From Thereva unica (lineage: Eukaryota > Arthropoda > Insecta > Diptera > Therevidae): a stretch of 64,000 nucleotides of DNA. Each line of letters begins with the position of its first letter. Positions within the stretch are counted from its first letter, which is position 1. Below the pieces are notes generated by a model. It searched no databases. It was not told the origin of the DNA and saw only the letters and a list, made by a program, of their open reading frames with translations. Below are positions 12,001 to 20,497 of the stretch, one piece after another. Where the stretch lies: assembly GCA_949987705.1 (NCBI GenBank), contig OX465286.1:15637676-15701675 (forward strand), given 5' to 3'. The position numbers and the translations under genes were made by a program.

Positions 12001-13930
12001 CTCGCTCCCCCGAGTTCAACGCACAAAATTTGGTCTCAAAATTCCAAGGGGTTCGGGAGTTATGGCCGGTTTTGTGAATGGCCAAATGAGGGTGGCGAAA
12101 CGCCCATTATCTCGGGAAATACTGGTCAGACCGGTGTGCGATTGAATTCACAGACTCCCTGGGAGGTCCCTAACAATTTCCCATTCAAAAAACGGCCGCT
12201 CCGAAAATGCCCCAAAACCGGAAATTTTGCAAAGGGGTACCCCTTGGGATATTTTTGGTCGATTTCACGAAAGTGCTGGGATCTTAATGAATGGGGCATC
12301 GTTGGAAAGGGCTCGCTCCCCCGAGTTCAACGCAAAAAATTTGGTCTCAAAATTCCAAGGGGTTCGGGAGTTATGGCCGGTTTTGTGAATGGCCAAATGA
12401 GGGTGGCGAAACGCCCATTATCTCGGGAAATACTGGTCAGACCGGTGTGCGATTGAATTCACAGACTCCCTGGGAGGTCCTTAACAATTTCCCATTCAAA
12501 AAAGGGCCGCTCCGAAAATGTCCCAAAACCGGAAATTTTGCAAAGGGGTACCCCTTGGGATATTTTTGGTCGATTTCACGAAAGTGCTGGGATCTTATAG
12601 TGGGGCATCGTTGGAAAGGGCTCGCTCCCCCGAGTTCAACGCACAAAATTTGGTCCCAAAATTCCAAGGGGTTCGGGAGTTATGGCCGGTTTTGTGAATG
12701 GCCAAATGAGGGTGGCGAAACGCCCATTATCTCGGGAAATACTGGTCATTCCGGTGTGCGATTGAATTCACAGACTCCCTGGGAGGTCCCTAACAATTTC
12801 CCATTCAAAAAAGGGCCGCTCCGAAAATGTCCCAAAACCGGAAATTTTGCAAAGGGGTACCCCTTGGGATATTTTTGGTCGATTTCACGAAAGTGCTGGG
12901 ATCTTAATGAATGGGGCATCGTTGGAAAGGGCTCGCTCCCTCGAGTTCAACGCACAAAATTTGGTCCCAAAATTCCAGGGGGTTCGGGAGTTATGGCCGC
13001 CTTTGTGAATGGCCAAATGAGGGTGGCGAAATGCCCATTATCTCGGGAAATACTGGTCAGACCGGTGTGCTATTGAATTCACAGACTCCCTGGGAGGTCC
13101 CTAACAATTTTGCCATTCAAAAAAGGGCCGCTCCGAAATTGTCCCAAAACCGGAAATTTTGCAAAGGGGTACCCCTTGGGATATTTTTGGTCGATTTCAC
13201 GAAAGTGCTGGGATCTTAATGAATGGGGCATCGTTGGAAAGGGCTCGCTCCCTCGAGTTCAACGCACAAAATTTGGTCCCAAAATTCCAAGGGGTTCGGG
13301 AGTTATGGCCGCCTTTGTGAATGGCCAAATGAGGGTGGCGAAATGCCCATTATCTCGGGAAATACTGGTCAGACCGGTGTGCTATTGAATTCACAGACTC
13401 CCTGGGAGGTCCCTAACAATTTCCCATTCAAAAAGAGGCCGCTCCGAAAATGTCCCAAAACCGGAAATTTTGCAAAGGGGTACCCCTTGGGATATTTTTG
13501 GTCGATTTCACGAAAGTGCTGGGATCTTAATGAATGGGGCATCGTTGGAAAGGGCTCGCTCCCTCGAGTTCAACGCACAAAATTTGGTCCCAAAATTCCA
13601 AGGGGTTCGGGAGTTATGGCCGCCTTTGTGAATGGCCAAATGAGGGTGGCGAAATGCCCATTATCTCGGGAAATACTGGTCAGACCGGTGTGCTATTGAA
13701 TTCACAGACTCCCTGGGAGGTCCCTAACAATTTCCCATTCAAAAAAGGGCCGCTCCGAAAATGTCCCAAAACCGGAAATTTTGCAAAGGGGTACCCCTTG
13801 GGATATTTTTGGTCGATTTCACGAAAGTGCTGGGATCTTAATGAATGGGGCATCGTTGGAAAGGGCTCGCTCCCTCGAGTTCAACGCACAAAATTTGGTC
13901 CCAAAATTCCAAGGGGTTCGGGAGTTATGG
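9092..13930. repeat. 311-bp satellite array, block B (about 15.5 units)
   Basis: This continues the 311-bp satellite in the same orientation after the LINE insertion. Units here more often carry CTCGAG, GTGCTATTG and AACGGCCGCTCC variants than block A. Markers recur with longer periods: the shortened GGGGACCCCTTGGG is found near 9436 and 10369 (3 units apart) and the CTGCTCAGACC variant near 9948 and 11813 (6 units apart). One unit near 12597 has lost ATGAA. The array stops within a unit at GGAGTTATGG (13921-13930), where it joins the WWE-exon repeat through about 5 bp. Confidence 0.97.
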
Positions 13931-13935
13931 CTGAA

Positions 13936-14101
13936 AGAAAAATTGAAAGAAATTGATACACTTGTTTGCGGAAGTCTATATACAATCCAATTTGATGAAA
14001 TGGTTCAGTTTCCAAAAGATTTTGTACGCAGAAAAAGACGAATTAAACGCGAAAAAGTGGCCTTAGTCCAAAGAAAAGGAATTGCTGGTTTATCAGCTTA
14101 G
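13936..14101 (+). pseudogene. WWE-domain C-terminal half, copy 1 (5'-truncated, fused to satellite)
   Basis: The reading frame gives the second half of a WWE domain: EKLKEIDTLVCGSLYTIQF, then EMVQF, a basic RRKRRIKRE stretch and KGIAGL before the stop. The order xLEAF, GxLYxIxFxxMVQ, RRxxKR, KGxAGL fits WWE domains of RNF146/Iduna-type and related ubiquitin ligases, which bind poly(ADP-ribose). The two signature tryptophans lie upstream in that family and are absent here. The satellite runs directly into this copy and, by chance, in an open frame that starts at 13781. No complete gene is present. Confidence 0.6.
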
Positions 14102-14246
14102 ACGTCTTTTCTGTTAGAGTTCTGGCAATGCTGGAAAGGAAAAACTTTGTTTTTCTGTTTTTGTAAGCCTGCGTGCTTTATTGAGTTGAGTAGCTTTTTT
14201 AGTTCCTTGTTAAGTTGCCGGGCTGAGCGCATCACATGAAAGTCGA

Positions 14247-14441
14247 ATGTGTGAAGAATTAGAGCAAGCATTTACAGAAAAATTGAAAGAAATTGATACA
14301 CTTATTTGCGGAAGTCTATATACAATCCAATTTGATGAAATGGTTCAGTTTCCAAAAGATTTTATACGCAGAAAAAGACGAATTAAACGCGAAAAAGTGG
14401 CCTTAGTCCAAAGAAAAGGAATAGCTGGTTTATCAGCTTAG
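14247..14441 (+). pseudogene. WWE-domain C-terminal half, copy 2
   Basis: A 64-codon frame beginning MCEELEQAF, preceded in frame by SHESR, covers the helix and last strands of a WWE domain up to KGIAGLSA and a stop. In the known family the stretch before ELEQAF contains the WW pair, so the exon carrying the tryptophans has not been copied. It differs from copy 1 by Val to Ile changes (LICG, DFI) and a few silent bases, which fits very recent duplication. Function is unlikely without the first half. A neighbouring splice donor for it is not visible. Confidence 0.6.
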
Positions 14442-14586
14442 ACGTCTTTTCTGTTAGAGTTCTGGCAATGCTGGAAAGGAAAAACTTTGTTTTTCTGTTT
14501 TTGTAAGCCTGCGTGCTTTATTGAGTTGAGTAGCTTTTTTAGTTCCTTGTTAAGTTGCCGGGCTGAGCGCATCACATGAAAGTCGA

Positions 14587-14781
14587 ATGTGTGAAGAATT
14601 AGAGCAAGCATTTACAGAAAAATTGAAAGAAATTGATACACTTATTTGCGGAAGTCTATATACAATCCAATTTGATGAAATGGTTCAGTTTCCAAAAGAT
14701 TTTATACGCAGAAAAAGACGAATTAAACGCGAAAAAGTGGCCTTAGTCCAAAGAAAAGGAATTGCTGGTTTATCAGCTTAG
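14587..14781 (+). pseudogene. WWE-domain C-terminal half, copy 3
   Basis: The encoded 64 residues are identical to copy 2. Only this copy keeps the longer 3'UTR, which runs through TTCAGCTTTATTCTC to an AATAAA signal near 14945. It also marks the left edge of the 4-kb segment repeated at 28710-32626, where only the last 25 or so codons (from RKRRIKRE) survive. The family assignment (RNF146/Iduna-like WWE) rests on motif order, not on an alignment. Confidence 0.6.
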
Positions 14782-14915
14782 ACGTCTTTTCTGTTAGAGT
14801 TCTGGCAATGCTGGAAAGGAAAAACTTTGTTTTTCTGTTTTTGTAAGCCTGCGTGCTTTATTGAGTTGAGTAGCTTTTTTAGTTCCTTGTTAAGTTGCCG
14901 AGCTGAGCGCATCAC

Positions 14916-15408
14916 GCTTCAGCTTTATTCTCAGTTTATATAAATAAAAGACATATATTGTTAGAGCTGTTTTTAACAACATTTTCTAATATAATTTTTT
15001 ATGTATGAAAAAGAAATAAAAAGTGTAACGTTTTCCTCGAAAATATTCCATGTGTAAACGGTACATATGTTTACTATACATAAGCTGGACGTTCTTAAAA
15101 AAATCATATATTTTTGAAATGTGAATTACAAAAGGTTTATTTTAATCAATGTTTTATACCCCTATATTGATCATTGAGATAATAAAATTGAAAAGATTTA
15201 TTAATAAAGATCAGCTCTTAATTTGTTTGTCCTTAATATTTAAGCGTGATTTTTAAAGATGTTTCTTTTTATTTTGTGTTTCGGTATTCGGTTCTTAAAA
15301 TAACTCTGAAAGTAACTCAGATCAGATAGACCATCGTTTCTCAAACTTTTTAGGGTCGCAGTCCCTTGAAAAGGCAAAAAATGAGGTAACCAATACAGGA
15401 ATACCCCG
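14916..15408. other. AT-rich 3'-flank of the WWE exon; no gene seen
   Basis: The stretch holds the polyadenylation-type signal AATAAA near 14945 and otherwise AT-rich DNA without an open frame of note. At 15333-15375 the text TTTCTCAAACTTTTTAGGG followed by TCGCAGTCCC resembles the end of hAT-family repeats (the CAGTGGTTCTCAAAC type), but no partner terminus or target duplication was found, so this remains a weak similarity. Confidence 0.4.
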
Positions 15409-15467
15409 ATTTACGTCGTTTCGATTTACGTCGTCGAAATATTTGATCCTATAACTCGATTTACGTC
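15409..15467 (+). repeat. Three short direct repeats CGATTTACGTCG
   Basis: CGATTTACGTCG occurs three times within about 60 bp (near 15409, 15421 and 15457) and again in the duplicate at about 29408-29466. Spacing is irregular (12 and about 36 bp). The function is unknown. It may be a subterminal motif of an unrecognised transposon, since it lies just left of a MITE. Confidence 0.5.
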
Positions 15468-15540
15468 GCAAATTTTTCAACTCAAATTTTTTTTAAGTTT
15501 TTGTTTTTCATTTTTTTTTTCTTTAAACATTACTTCTATG

Positions 15541-15677
15541 AAGGGCCCAATACACGAGCGCTCCATCCGACTTACGCCAGATCAAAACAACAACAATTTG
15601 TATGCACTTGTCATTTGTGTATACAAATTGTTTTTGGCGTGGCGTGGTTGGATGGAGCGCTCGTATATTGGGCCCTT
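15541..15677. mobile_element. 137-bp hairpin MITE (copy in duplication 1)
   Basis: Terminal inverted repeats begin AAGGGCCCAATACACGAGCG and continue GCTCCATCC. The right arm matches except for one base (GTATATTG). The inner part (ACAACAATTTGTAT against ATACAAATTGTTTTTG) also pairs, so almost the whole element folds into one stem. No convincing target duplication is visible, so the superfamily is unassigned. Confidence 0.7.
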
Positions 15678-16604
15678 AAAACTACCTTTCGGAAGCCACA
15701 AACAAACCATGAAGCCATAAAACTGGTACGAGGCCATAAAAGTTGACCGAACAGTTCGCCGGAATCGTCACCTGCTTTTCAATTACCCTTTTTGTAATGA
15801 GTAAAAAGATTCCAATTTATTGCTTTTTAAGGAAAAACACAAGAACAACCCGAAAGAACGGGAAAAAACAAGTAATCCCTGAAAACCCATTTCATTTTTT
15901 TCAACATAGTAAAAAACGCTTGATGCCAAATTTCCCATTATAATTATCTCGCCCATTCATTTCATTCCCCCATTTGCAAATTTCACTCATCGGCCACGAA
16001 AACATCATTTTTTTATCCTCCTTGCCAGGGAGACTATACAAGGAGATATAACTCCGTGTTGTCACTTTTCGTTTGATTAATGAGGGCGCCACAGTCACAT
16101 GTACCCCAAAAAACATGGCCGATTATATTCATCCGGTCAACTATTAAGATATTTTATGTTTAAGCCTAACTTGAAAAATCAGTTTCTGATTTTTCGTATT
16201 TAACCATTTTATGGATTTTCCAATGAAGTTTTATTAATTCCCAATGAATTTTTTTTGCATTTCGGCTGACAATTTTGAAGAAATCGGCGAAATGGGTAAA
16301 ATTCAGCTAACTTCATGTGGGGCACGTCAGCTTTAGGCGACATCTGTGGCAAACAATGAACTAGAAATTTAGTTTCTGCTGGGTTTCCGTCGTGACATCG
16401 CACGAATGCGGACGCACTGCTGGACCTCTGAACCAAATAATAAAAAAAAATTAAAAAAAAACACGTGCAGCTAAAATAATTTAAAATTCAAAGTAGTGAT
16501 TGGTGGCTTAAATCCACCATTGTTTTTAATACAAATCTGGACAATTAAAGTGAAGATTACACTATCAATCTTAACAATAAAAAGTGTAGTTCCCGTTTCC
16601 CCAG

Positions 16605-16877
16605 GCTGATGGAGATCCCCATGAAGTCTTGGGCGAAAGTAGCACGAGGAATATAAATTTAATCCTTAAGAACAACATTAGTAGTAGCTGCCCTAAAAGG
16701 GACAGGAATAATGATCCTAACACGGATAAAGGGAATATTTCAATAAATAAAAATTCTACTCCAGAATTCGAAGAGTCTTTTGCTGAGATAGCATCAGACG
16801 TATCGTCGCACAGAGACACCGTTATACCCAGGACAGACAGCGCTCTTAAATTATCAATTTACGCTAATCATCGTTAA
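16605..16877 (+). other. Unidentified exon-like ORF (copy in duplication 1)
   Basis: A frame of 91 codons opens right after a good splice acceptor (pyrimidine tract then CAG at 16602-16604) and reads ADGDPHEVLGESSTRN, then a hydrophilic Asn/Ser-rich stretch with EFEESFAEIASDVSSH, ending at a stop. I do not recognise the family. The low-complexity, charged composition fits a disordered linker of a larger protein. It lies about 800 bp before the DOCK fragments, so it could come from the same parental gene, but nothing shows this directly. The duplicate at 30594-30866 keeps the frame with one Thr to Lys change. Confidence 0.35.
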
Positions 16878-17335
16878 CTGGAATGTGTGTCACCCTGAGT
16901 TGTTAGTTAATTCCCAATTTTTTGATGATTAACATCAAGTCTTAATTATCAAAATATTTTGATGATTAACGAGTAAATCGAGTTCGTTACAGCGGTTCTC
17001 TTAGTTTTACATTTTCTCATAGATGGTGCACCATGCACCACGCAGTTATTTTGACGTAAACGAATTGAGGTTAAACATTCTACGAGGTTAAACATTCTAT
17101 AAACTGCGAAAATGGATGAAAAAAAGTTATAAAAAGAGTTAAAATAAAATGTTTTAAAGAAGCTTTCCGTATTTTGTTGTTCATTTTTTTAAATTGTCAC
17201 TGTCAACAAACATATGTTCATTAAAGAACTCTAATGTCATGCAAATAGTGTCTGTCACCTTATTTTTTAATGTACATTAAGGGTCTAATGTTGATTAGGT
17301 AAATGTACATTAAGAGCGCTGTCTGTCCTGGGTAT
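16824..17335. repeat. 26-bp perfect inverted repeat flanking a 460-bp AT-rich loop
   Basis: The sequence at 16824-16849 (ATACCCAGGACAGACAGCGC followed by TCTTAA) recurs exactly inverted at 17310-17335. The left arm lies in the end of the 16605-16877 frame. The right arm precedes a second open stretch (about 17346-17459, beginning with Asn codons). The loop contains the near-palindrome TTAATTATCAAAATATTTTG ATGATTAA at about 16952, which is perfect in the duplicate copy. It is either a decayed insertion or an inversion scar. Confidence 0.6.
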
Positions 17336-17651
17336 TACCAGCGAGCAATAATAATAAGAGTGATGAGCTAGAACAAATTTTCAAAAATGTTTCAATGCCC
17401 TTGAGATCAGCTGATAAAAATTTCAGTAGGAGTGAAAAAGTCAAAATATCAAAGATGTAATATCTATGATAAAAGGAGGCGGAACTACTTTCACACAATA
17501 CGCAAAGTGTGTGAAAGCAAGATAAAAAATGACGGGGAAGTGACTGGAATGTGAACTGGAAATATTTTGACAGTTCTCATTTTAATGGCATCGAAATCGG
17601 ATGCAATAAGTCCAGAAGTTTACTTTTAAGTGAATGAAAATTGGAATGAAT

Positions 17652-18572
17652 TACTATATTGAAGGTTCATTAGCAACGGATATAATTGCTCAGGTTTCAA
17701 CAAATTCTGAAGTTCATCATAATTCATTAACGACCGTGTTTAAGGTTCTATTGCATGCTCTTTCACGGAATCAAAGCACACTCGCTCTGCAGAATTTATT
17801 TGCTACGCAGAGATCATTAATATTTTAATTTCATAACTTGTTGTTTGATGTGCATAGTGCCTCCTTAGTAGCAGAATATTTAAGTATGCTTGAATCTCAG
17901 CCGCATCTTCCTGTGGGTACTGGGTCTTTTCAAAAGATAGCACCAAACTCCCTCATGGAATCTGCTGTGTCTGAGGATGTCTTAAACCCCGGCGAAGATG
18001 GATTATGCCTTGGCAATCATTTTACTGAAAGTGGTCTAAAAGCATGGAAGAAGCAGCTAATGCTTTTCAAATAGCTGGAATGTATGAAGCTATGAATTAA
18101 GTTTATAAAGTATTGATACCAATATGTGAATTGAATCGTGGCTTCCTGGTGTTAGGTCTCAAGCGGCTGCGTCATTGTACTTGCTAATGAGGCAGAATTT
18201 TAAAATTCGGAATGTAAGTAGCTTATTTGTACTGTAAAATTGGTTATTTATAAATTATTTTTTCAGAACTTTGCCCGCGTTAAAATGCAAGTAACTATGT
18301 CCTTAAGTTCACTAGTCGGAACAAGTGCCACTTTCAGTGAAAAGTCTCTTCGTCGAGCCCTGAAAACTATTCTTGTCTATGCAGAATCTGATATAGATCT
18401 ACAAACCACATCCTTTCCCGAACAAGTCCAGGATCTACTATTCAATCAGCATATGATCCTTTCTGATACAGTAAAAATGAAAGAATATCAAGAAGATCCT
18501 GAAATGCTTCTTGTCTTAATGCAAAGAATCGCCAAAGGCTATCAAAACAATCCAGACTTACGCTTAACGAAT
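17652..18572 (+). pseudogene. DOCK6/7/8-like (zir-like) pseudogene with exon pieces out of order, copy 1
   Basis: Four pieces match the pattern of DOCK-C subfamily Rho/Rac guanine-nucleotide exchange factors around the start of the DHR2 region. Piece 1 (about 17652-17846) reads IEGSLATDI, LLHALSRNQSTLALQNLF and ATQRSLIF, stop, FHNLLFD. Piece 2 (about 17848-18148) reads [39 protein letters not shown], a frameshift, then [12 protein letters not shown]. Piece 3 (18151-18213) reads [18 protein letters not shown] 54-bp intron (GTAAGT to TTCAG, ending 18267) leads into piece 4, [20 protein letters not shown] to [11 protein letters not shown]. In the family the order is 1-3-4-2, so piece 2 has been moved upstream. 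Stops and a frameshift rule out a product. The retained intron argues against a retrocopy. Confidence 0.72.
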
Positions 18573-18635
18573 CGATTCCAATAATAATCTCGCCTATGGG
18601 CCAAAATGGCCATGCAAATGCCTCGCCGACTAGCC

Positions 18636-18836
18636 TATAAGCTTATGTCGAAAAGTTCCTACTAATACATAATTAGCGTCAAAATTTGTTATAACTTTAA
18701 TAGTAAAGGCCGTAGTATAAACACTTTCAACATTATTCATAGGAGCTACTCCAAGCTTTCTAATTTTGGGAAAAAGTTGTAGTTTAACTACATATTTGTT
18801 GGTAGTGTGAAATAGGTAGGAGTATCCAGCGTACAC
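18636..18836 (-). other. Unidentified minus-strand ORF kept in both duplication copies
   Basis: About 68 codons are open on the minus strand, with FHTTNKYVVKLQLFPKIRK and VESVYTTAFTIKVITNF. The frame is also open in the second copy (32405-32626), but the copies are too similar for that to be evidence of selection. No family was recognised. It may be a chance frame or a fragment of an element. Confidence 0.2.
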
Positions 18837-19080
18837 TGATGCCTTATTATGAGTTTATTTGACTAGATCGGACTGTCACACAGCGAGGACGAAAACTCTA
18901 AAAGAAAAAACTATTTTTTTTTTAAAGCAAGTATTTAAATATAAATTACCGCGGTACCGCGCCTATAAAATAGTGCCATACGCTATAAACGTTTAAAATA
19001 ATTTGATATTTTTAAAGTACAGTGCGTATAGTATTCCAAGTAACAAAAAGCGAAACGAACGCTGGGGAGCGGGCCATAAC

Positions 19081-20490
19081 ATGGACCCCCGTCCCTCAAA
19101 TAGTGCAGTGATTGCATTGACAATTAAAAAAACAAAAAAAACAAAAAAACTACTAACTCCGAGGAAATCAAAAATATCGCCAGCTGATGAGCTGACTGCA
19201 GCAACGGAGGATAACGGTAGCGGGGGCGACGAGAGTGTGCCATCTACAGACCCACAGCAACATCCGTCATATACTGGATTAGGAAACTCCTTCGCTCCAC
19301 TGATGACAAATGAGGAAGATGAGAAAGCGCTCGCAGAACTCATCAATACAGTGAAGGCAAAAAACTGCAGCAAACAGCCTCCTCTAGAAAAAGTGGCCGC
19401 AAAAACTTCATTGGAAGAAGCTACGAAAAAATCAGCAGCAGAAACAACAACAACGTCAACAACACCAAGAACAACGAAAACCAATTTCATAGGGAAGATA
19501 AGAAAAGAAAAGGTACCCCCAATTAATATATTTAAGCAAAGTGTCTCAGACACATTAGCTTTAGCTTTAAGAGTGATTGGGAGGGAAGGGTATTCCGTTA
19601 AGAGACAGTCTAACGGACACCATTCCCTTATGTGTGTGAAAATGGATGATTTTAAAAAAATGAAAAGTGTGCTTGAGCGAACGGAGACAGAATATTTCTC
19701 CTACACAGCAAAGGCGGATAAAAAAATAAACGTCCTCCTGAAGGGCCTGGATCCCGGTATGGACCCTGAAGAAATTCTTACTCTGCTAAAAGAGAAGAAA
19801 ATTGAAAATTTAAATTTTTTAACGGTGAAGCCATTTGCAACACCGCGTTCACGCGCAGCTAAAAAGACACTCCCTTTCTTTCTAGTTCAGCTATCCCCAG
19901 AGAGCCGACTAGACGCCCTTAAATCAATAAGGGATGTTGGTCATCTCATAGTGAGTTGGGAAAAAGTAACCATAAAAGATGGCGTCCTTCAGTGCATGAG
20001 ATGCCAAAGGTTCGGGCACGCAGCGCCTAACTGCCGAATGGCATTTAGGTGCATAAAGTGCGATAAAGAACACAAGCCAGGGGAATGCCCGCTGGGCAAA
20101 GAGCGGGTGGACGACATGACTAAGCTATACTGCGTGCTCTGCCGCTCAAAAGGACACCCCGCTAATTATCGGGGATGCCCGAAATACGCAGAGCTAAAAA
20201 AACGTATTCAAGCGAGAAAAAATTTAATTGAGGAACAGAAAAGGCAGAAAATGGCCATGTTCCAAAACATAGTACGGCCAAATGTATCCTTTGCCCAAGC
20301 GGCAATGGGAGCACAGGCAGTACCACAACAAGCTCCTAAAATAGCACAGGCCACACCCTCGGTGGACAGTGAGTTAAAGGCAATCTTGCTGTCTATCCAG
20401 GGACAATTGGCCAACATTCAAAGGCAGGTAAATGAGCACAATGCCAGACTGGACGTGGTTTATTCCGTGCTTTTCCACGCAGACCCGTAA
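19081..20490 (+). CDS. Jockey-type LINE ORF1 (gag-like, three zinc knuckles)
   Basis: A 469-residue frame from the ATG at 19081 (MDPRPSNSAV). The frame is open upstream to 19003, but the later ATG begins a Lys/Thr-rich basic tail typical of these proteins. Residues 1-160 are low-complexity and charged. Residues about 165-300 form the folded region before the knuckles (PRE_C2HC-type), with GREGYSVKRQ and KINVLLKGLDPGMDPEEI. Three CCHC knuckles follow at about 305-318 (CMRCQRFGHAAPNC), 324-336 (CIKCDKEHKPGEC) and 351-365 (CVLCRSKGHPANYRGC). A Gln-rich coiled-coil-like tail ends the protein. Known family proteins package the element RNA. ORF2 starts 7 bp after this stop, suggesting re-initiation. 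Confidence 0.9.
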   Translation: MDPRPSNSAVIALTIKKTKKTKKLLTPRKSKISPADELTAATEDNGSGGDESVPSTDPQQHPSYTGLGNSFAPLMTNEEDEKALAELINTVKAKNCSKQPPLEKVAAKTSLEEATKKSAAETTTTSTTPRTTKTNFIGKIRKEKVPPINIFKQSVSDTLALALRVIGREGYSVKRQSNGHHSLMCVKMDDFKKMKSVLERTETEYFSYTAKADKKINVLLKGLDPGMDPEEILTLLKEKKIENLNFLTVKPFATPRSRAAKKTLPFFLVQLSPESRLDALKSIRDVGHLIVSWEKVTIKDGVLQCMRCQRFGHAAPNCRMAFRCIKCDKEHKPGECPLGKERVDDMTKLYCVLCRSKGHPANYRGCPKYAELKKRIQARKNLIEEQKRQKMAMFQNIVRPNVSFAQAAMGAQAVPQQAPKIAQATPSVDSELKAILLSIQGQLANIQRQVNEHNARLDVVYSVLFHADP

Positions 20491-20497
20491 GCGCATA

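Larger units (their letters stand above)
13936..14915 (+). repeat. Tandem 340-bp repeat of a terminal exon and 3'UTR (3 copies)
   Basis: Three head-to-tail copies: a partial one (13936-14235), 14236-14575 and 14576-14915. The last two start at ACATGAAAGTCG and all end at GAGCGCATCAC. Each contains a short coding end with stop codon followed by about 130 bp of 3'UTR-like sequence. Copies differ by only a few bases. Only the third continues into further downstream sequence with AATAAA (about 14945), as does the second partial occurrence at 28710. So the amplified unit was cut out of a longer terminal exon. Confidence 0.93.
14711..18848. repeat. Segmental duplication, copy 1
   Basis: This segment is nearly identical to 28710-32626 in the same orientation. 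It starts inside the third WWE fragment and ends at GATGCCTTATT. Copy 1 keeps 214 bp (about 17582-17795) that copy 2 lacks, and 12 bp near 16360 that copy 2 lacks. Copy 2 has a few compensating bases. Right of 18848 the copies part: copy 1 meets the Jockey LINE target site, copy 2 meets a short unique spacer and the exon array. Both copies hold the same MITE, unknown ORFs and scrambled DOCK pseudogene. Confidence 0.95.

Noticed and set aside
187..13076. Dozens of overlapping frames of about 158 codons, one per satellite unit
   Set aside because: They recur with the 311-bp period and shift frame each unit. They overlap each other, have no family and are explained by a stop-poor repeat.
12291..13076. 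261-codon frame in the satellite
   Set aside because: Created by a small deletion that joins two unit frames; still satellite.
15333..15375. hAT-like terminal sequence
   Set aside because: Only a partial resemblance to CAGTGGTTCTCAAAC ends. No second end or 8-bp duplication was found.
18993..19553. Minus-strand frame of 186 codons opposite LINE ORF1
   Set aside because: Antisense shadow of the Lys/Thr-rich ORF1 start.
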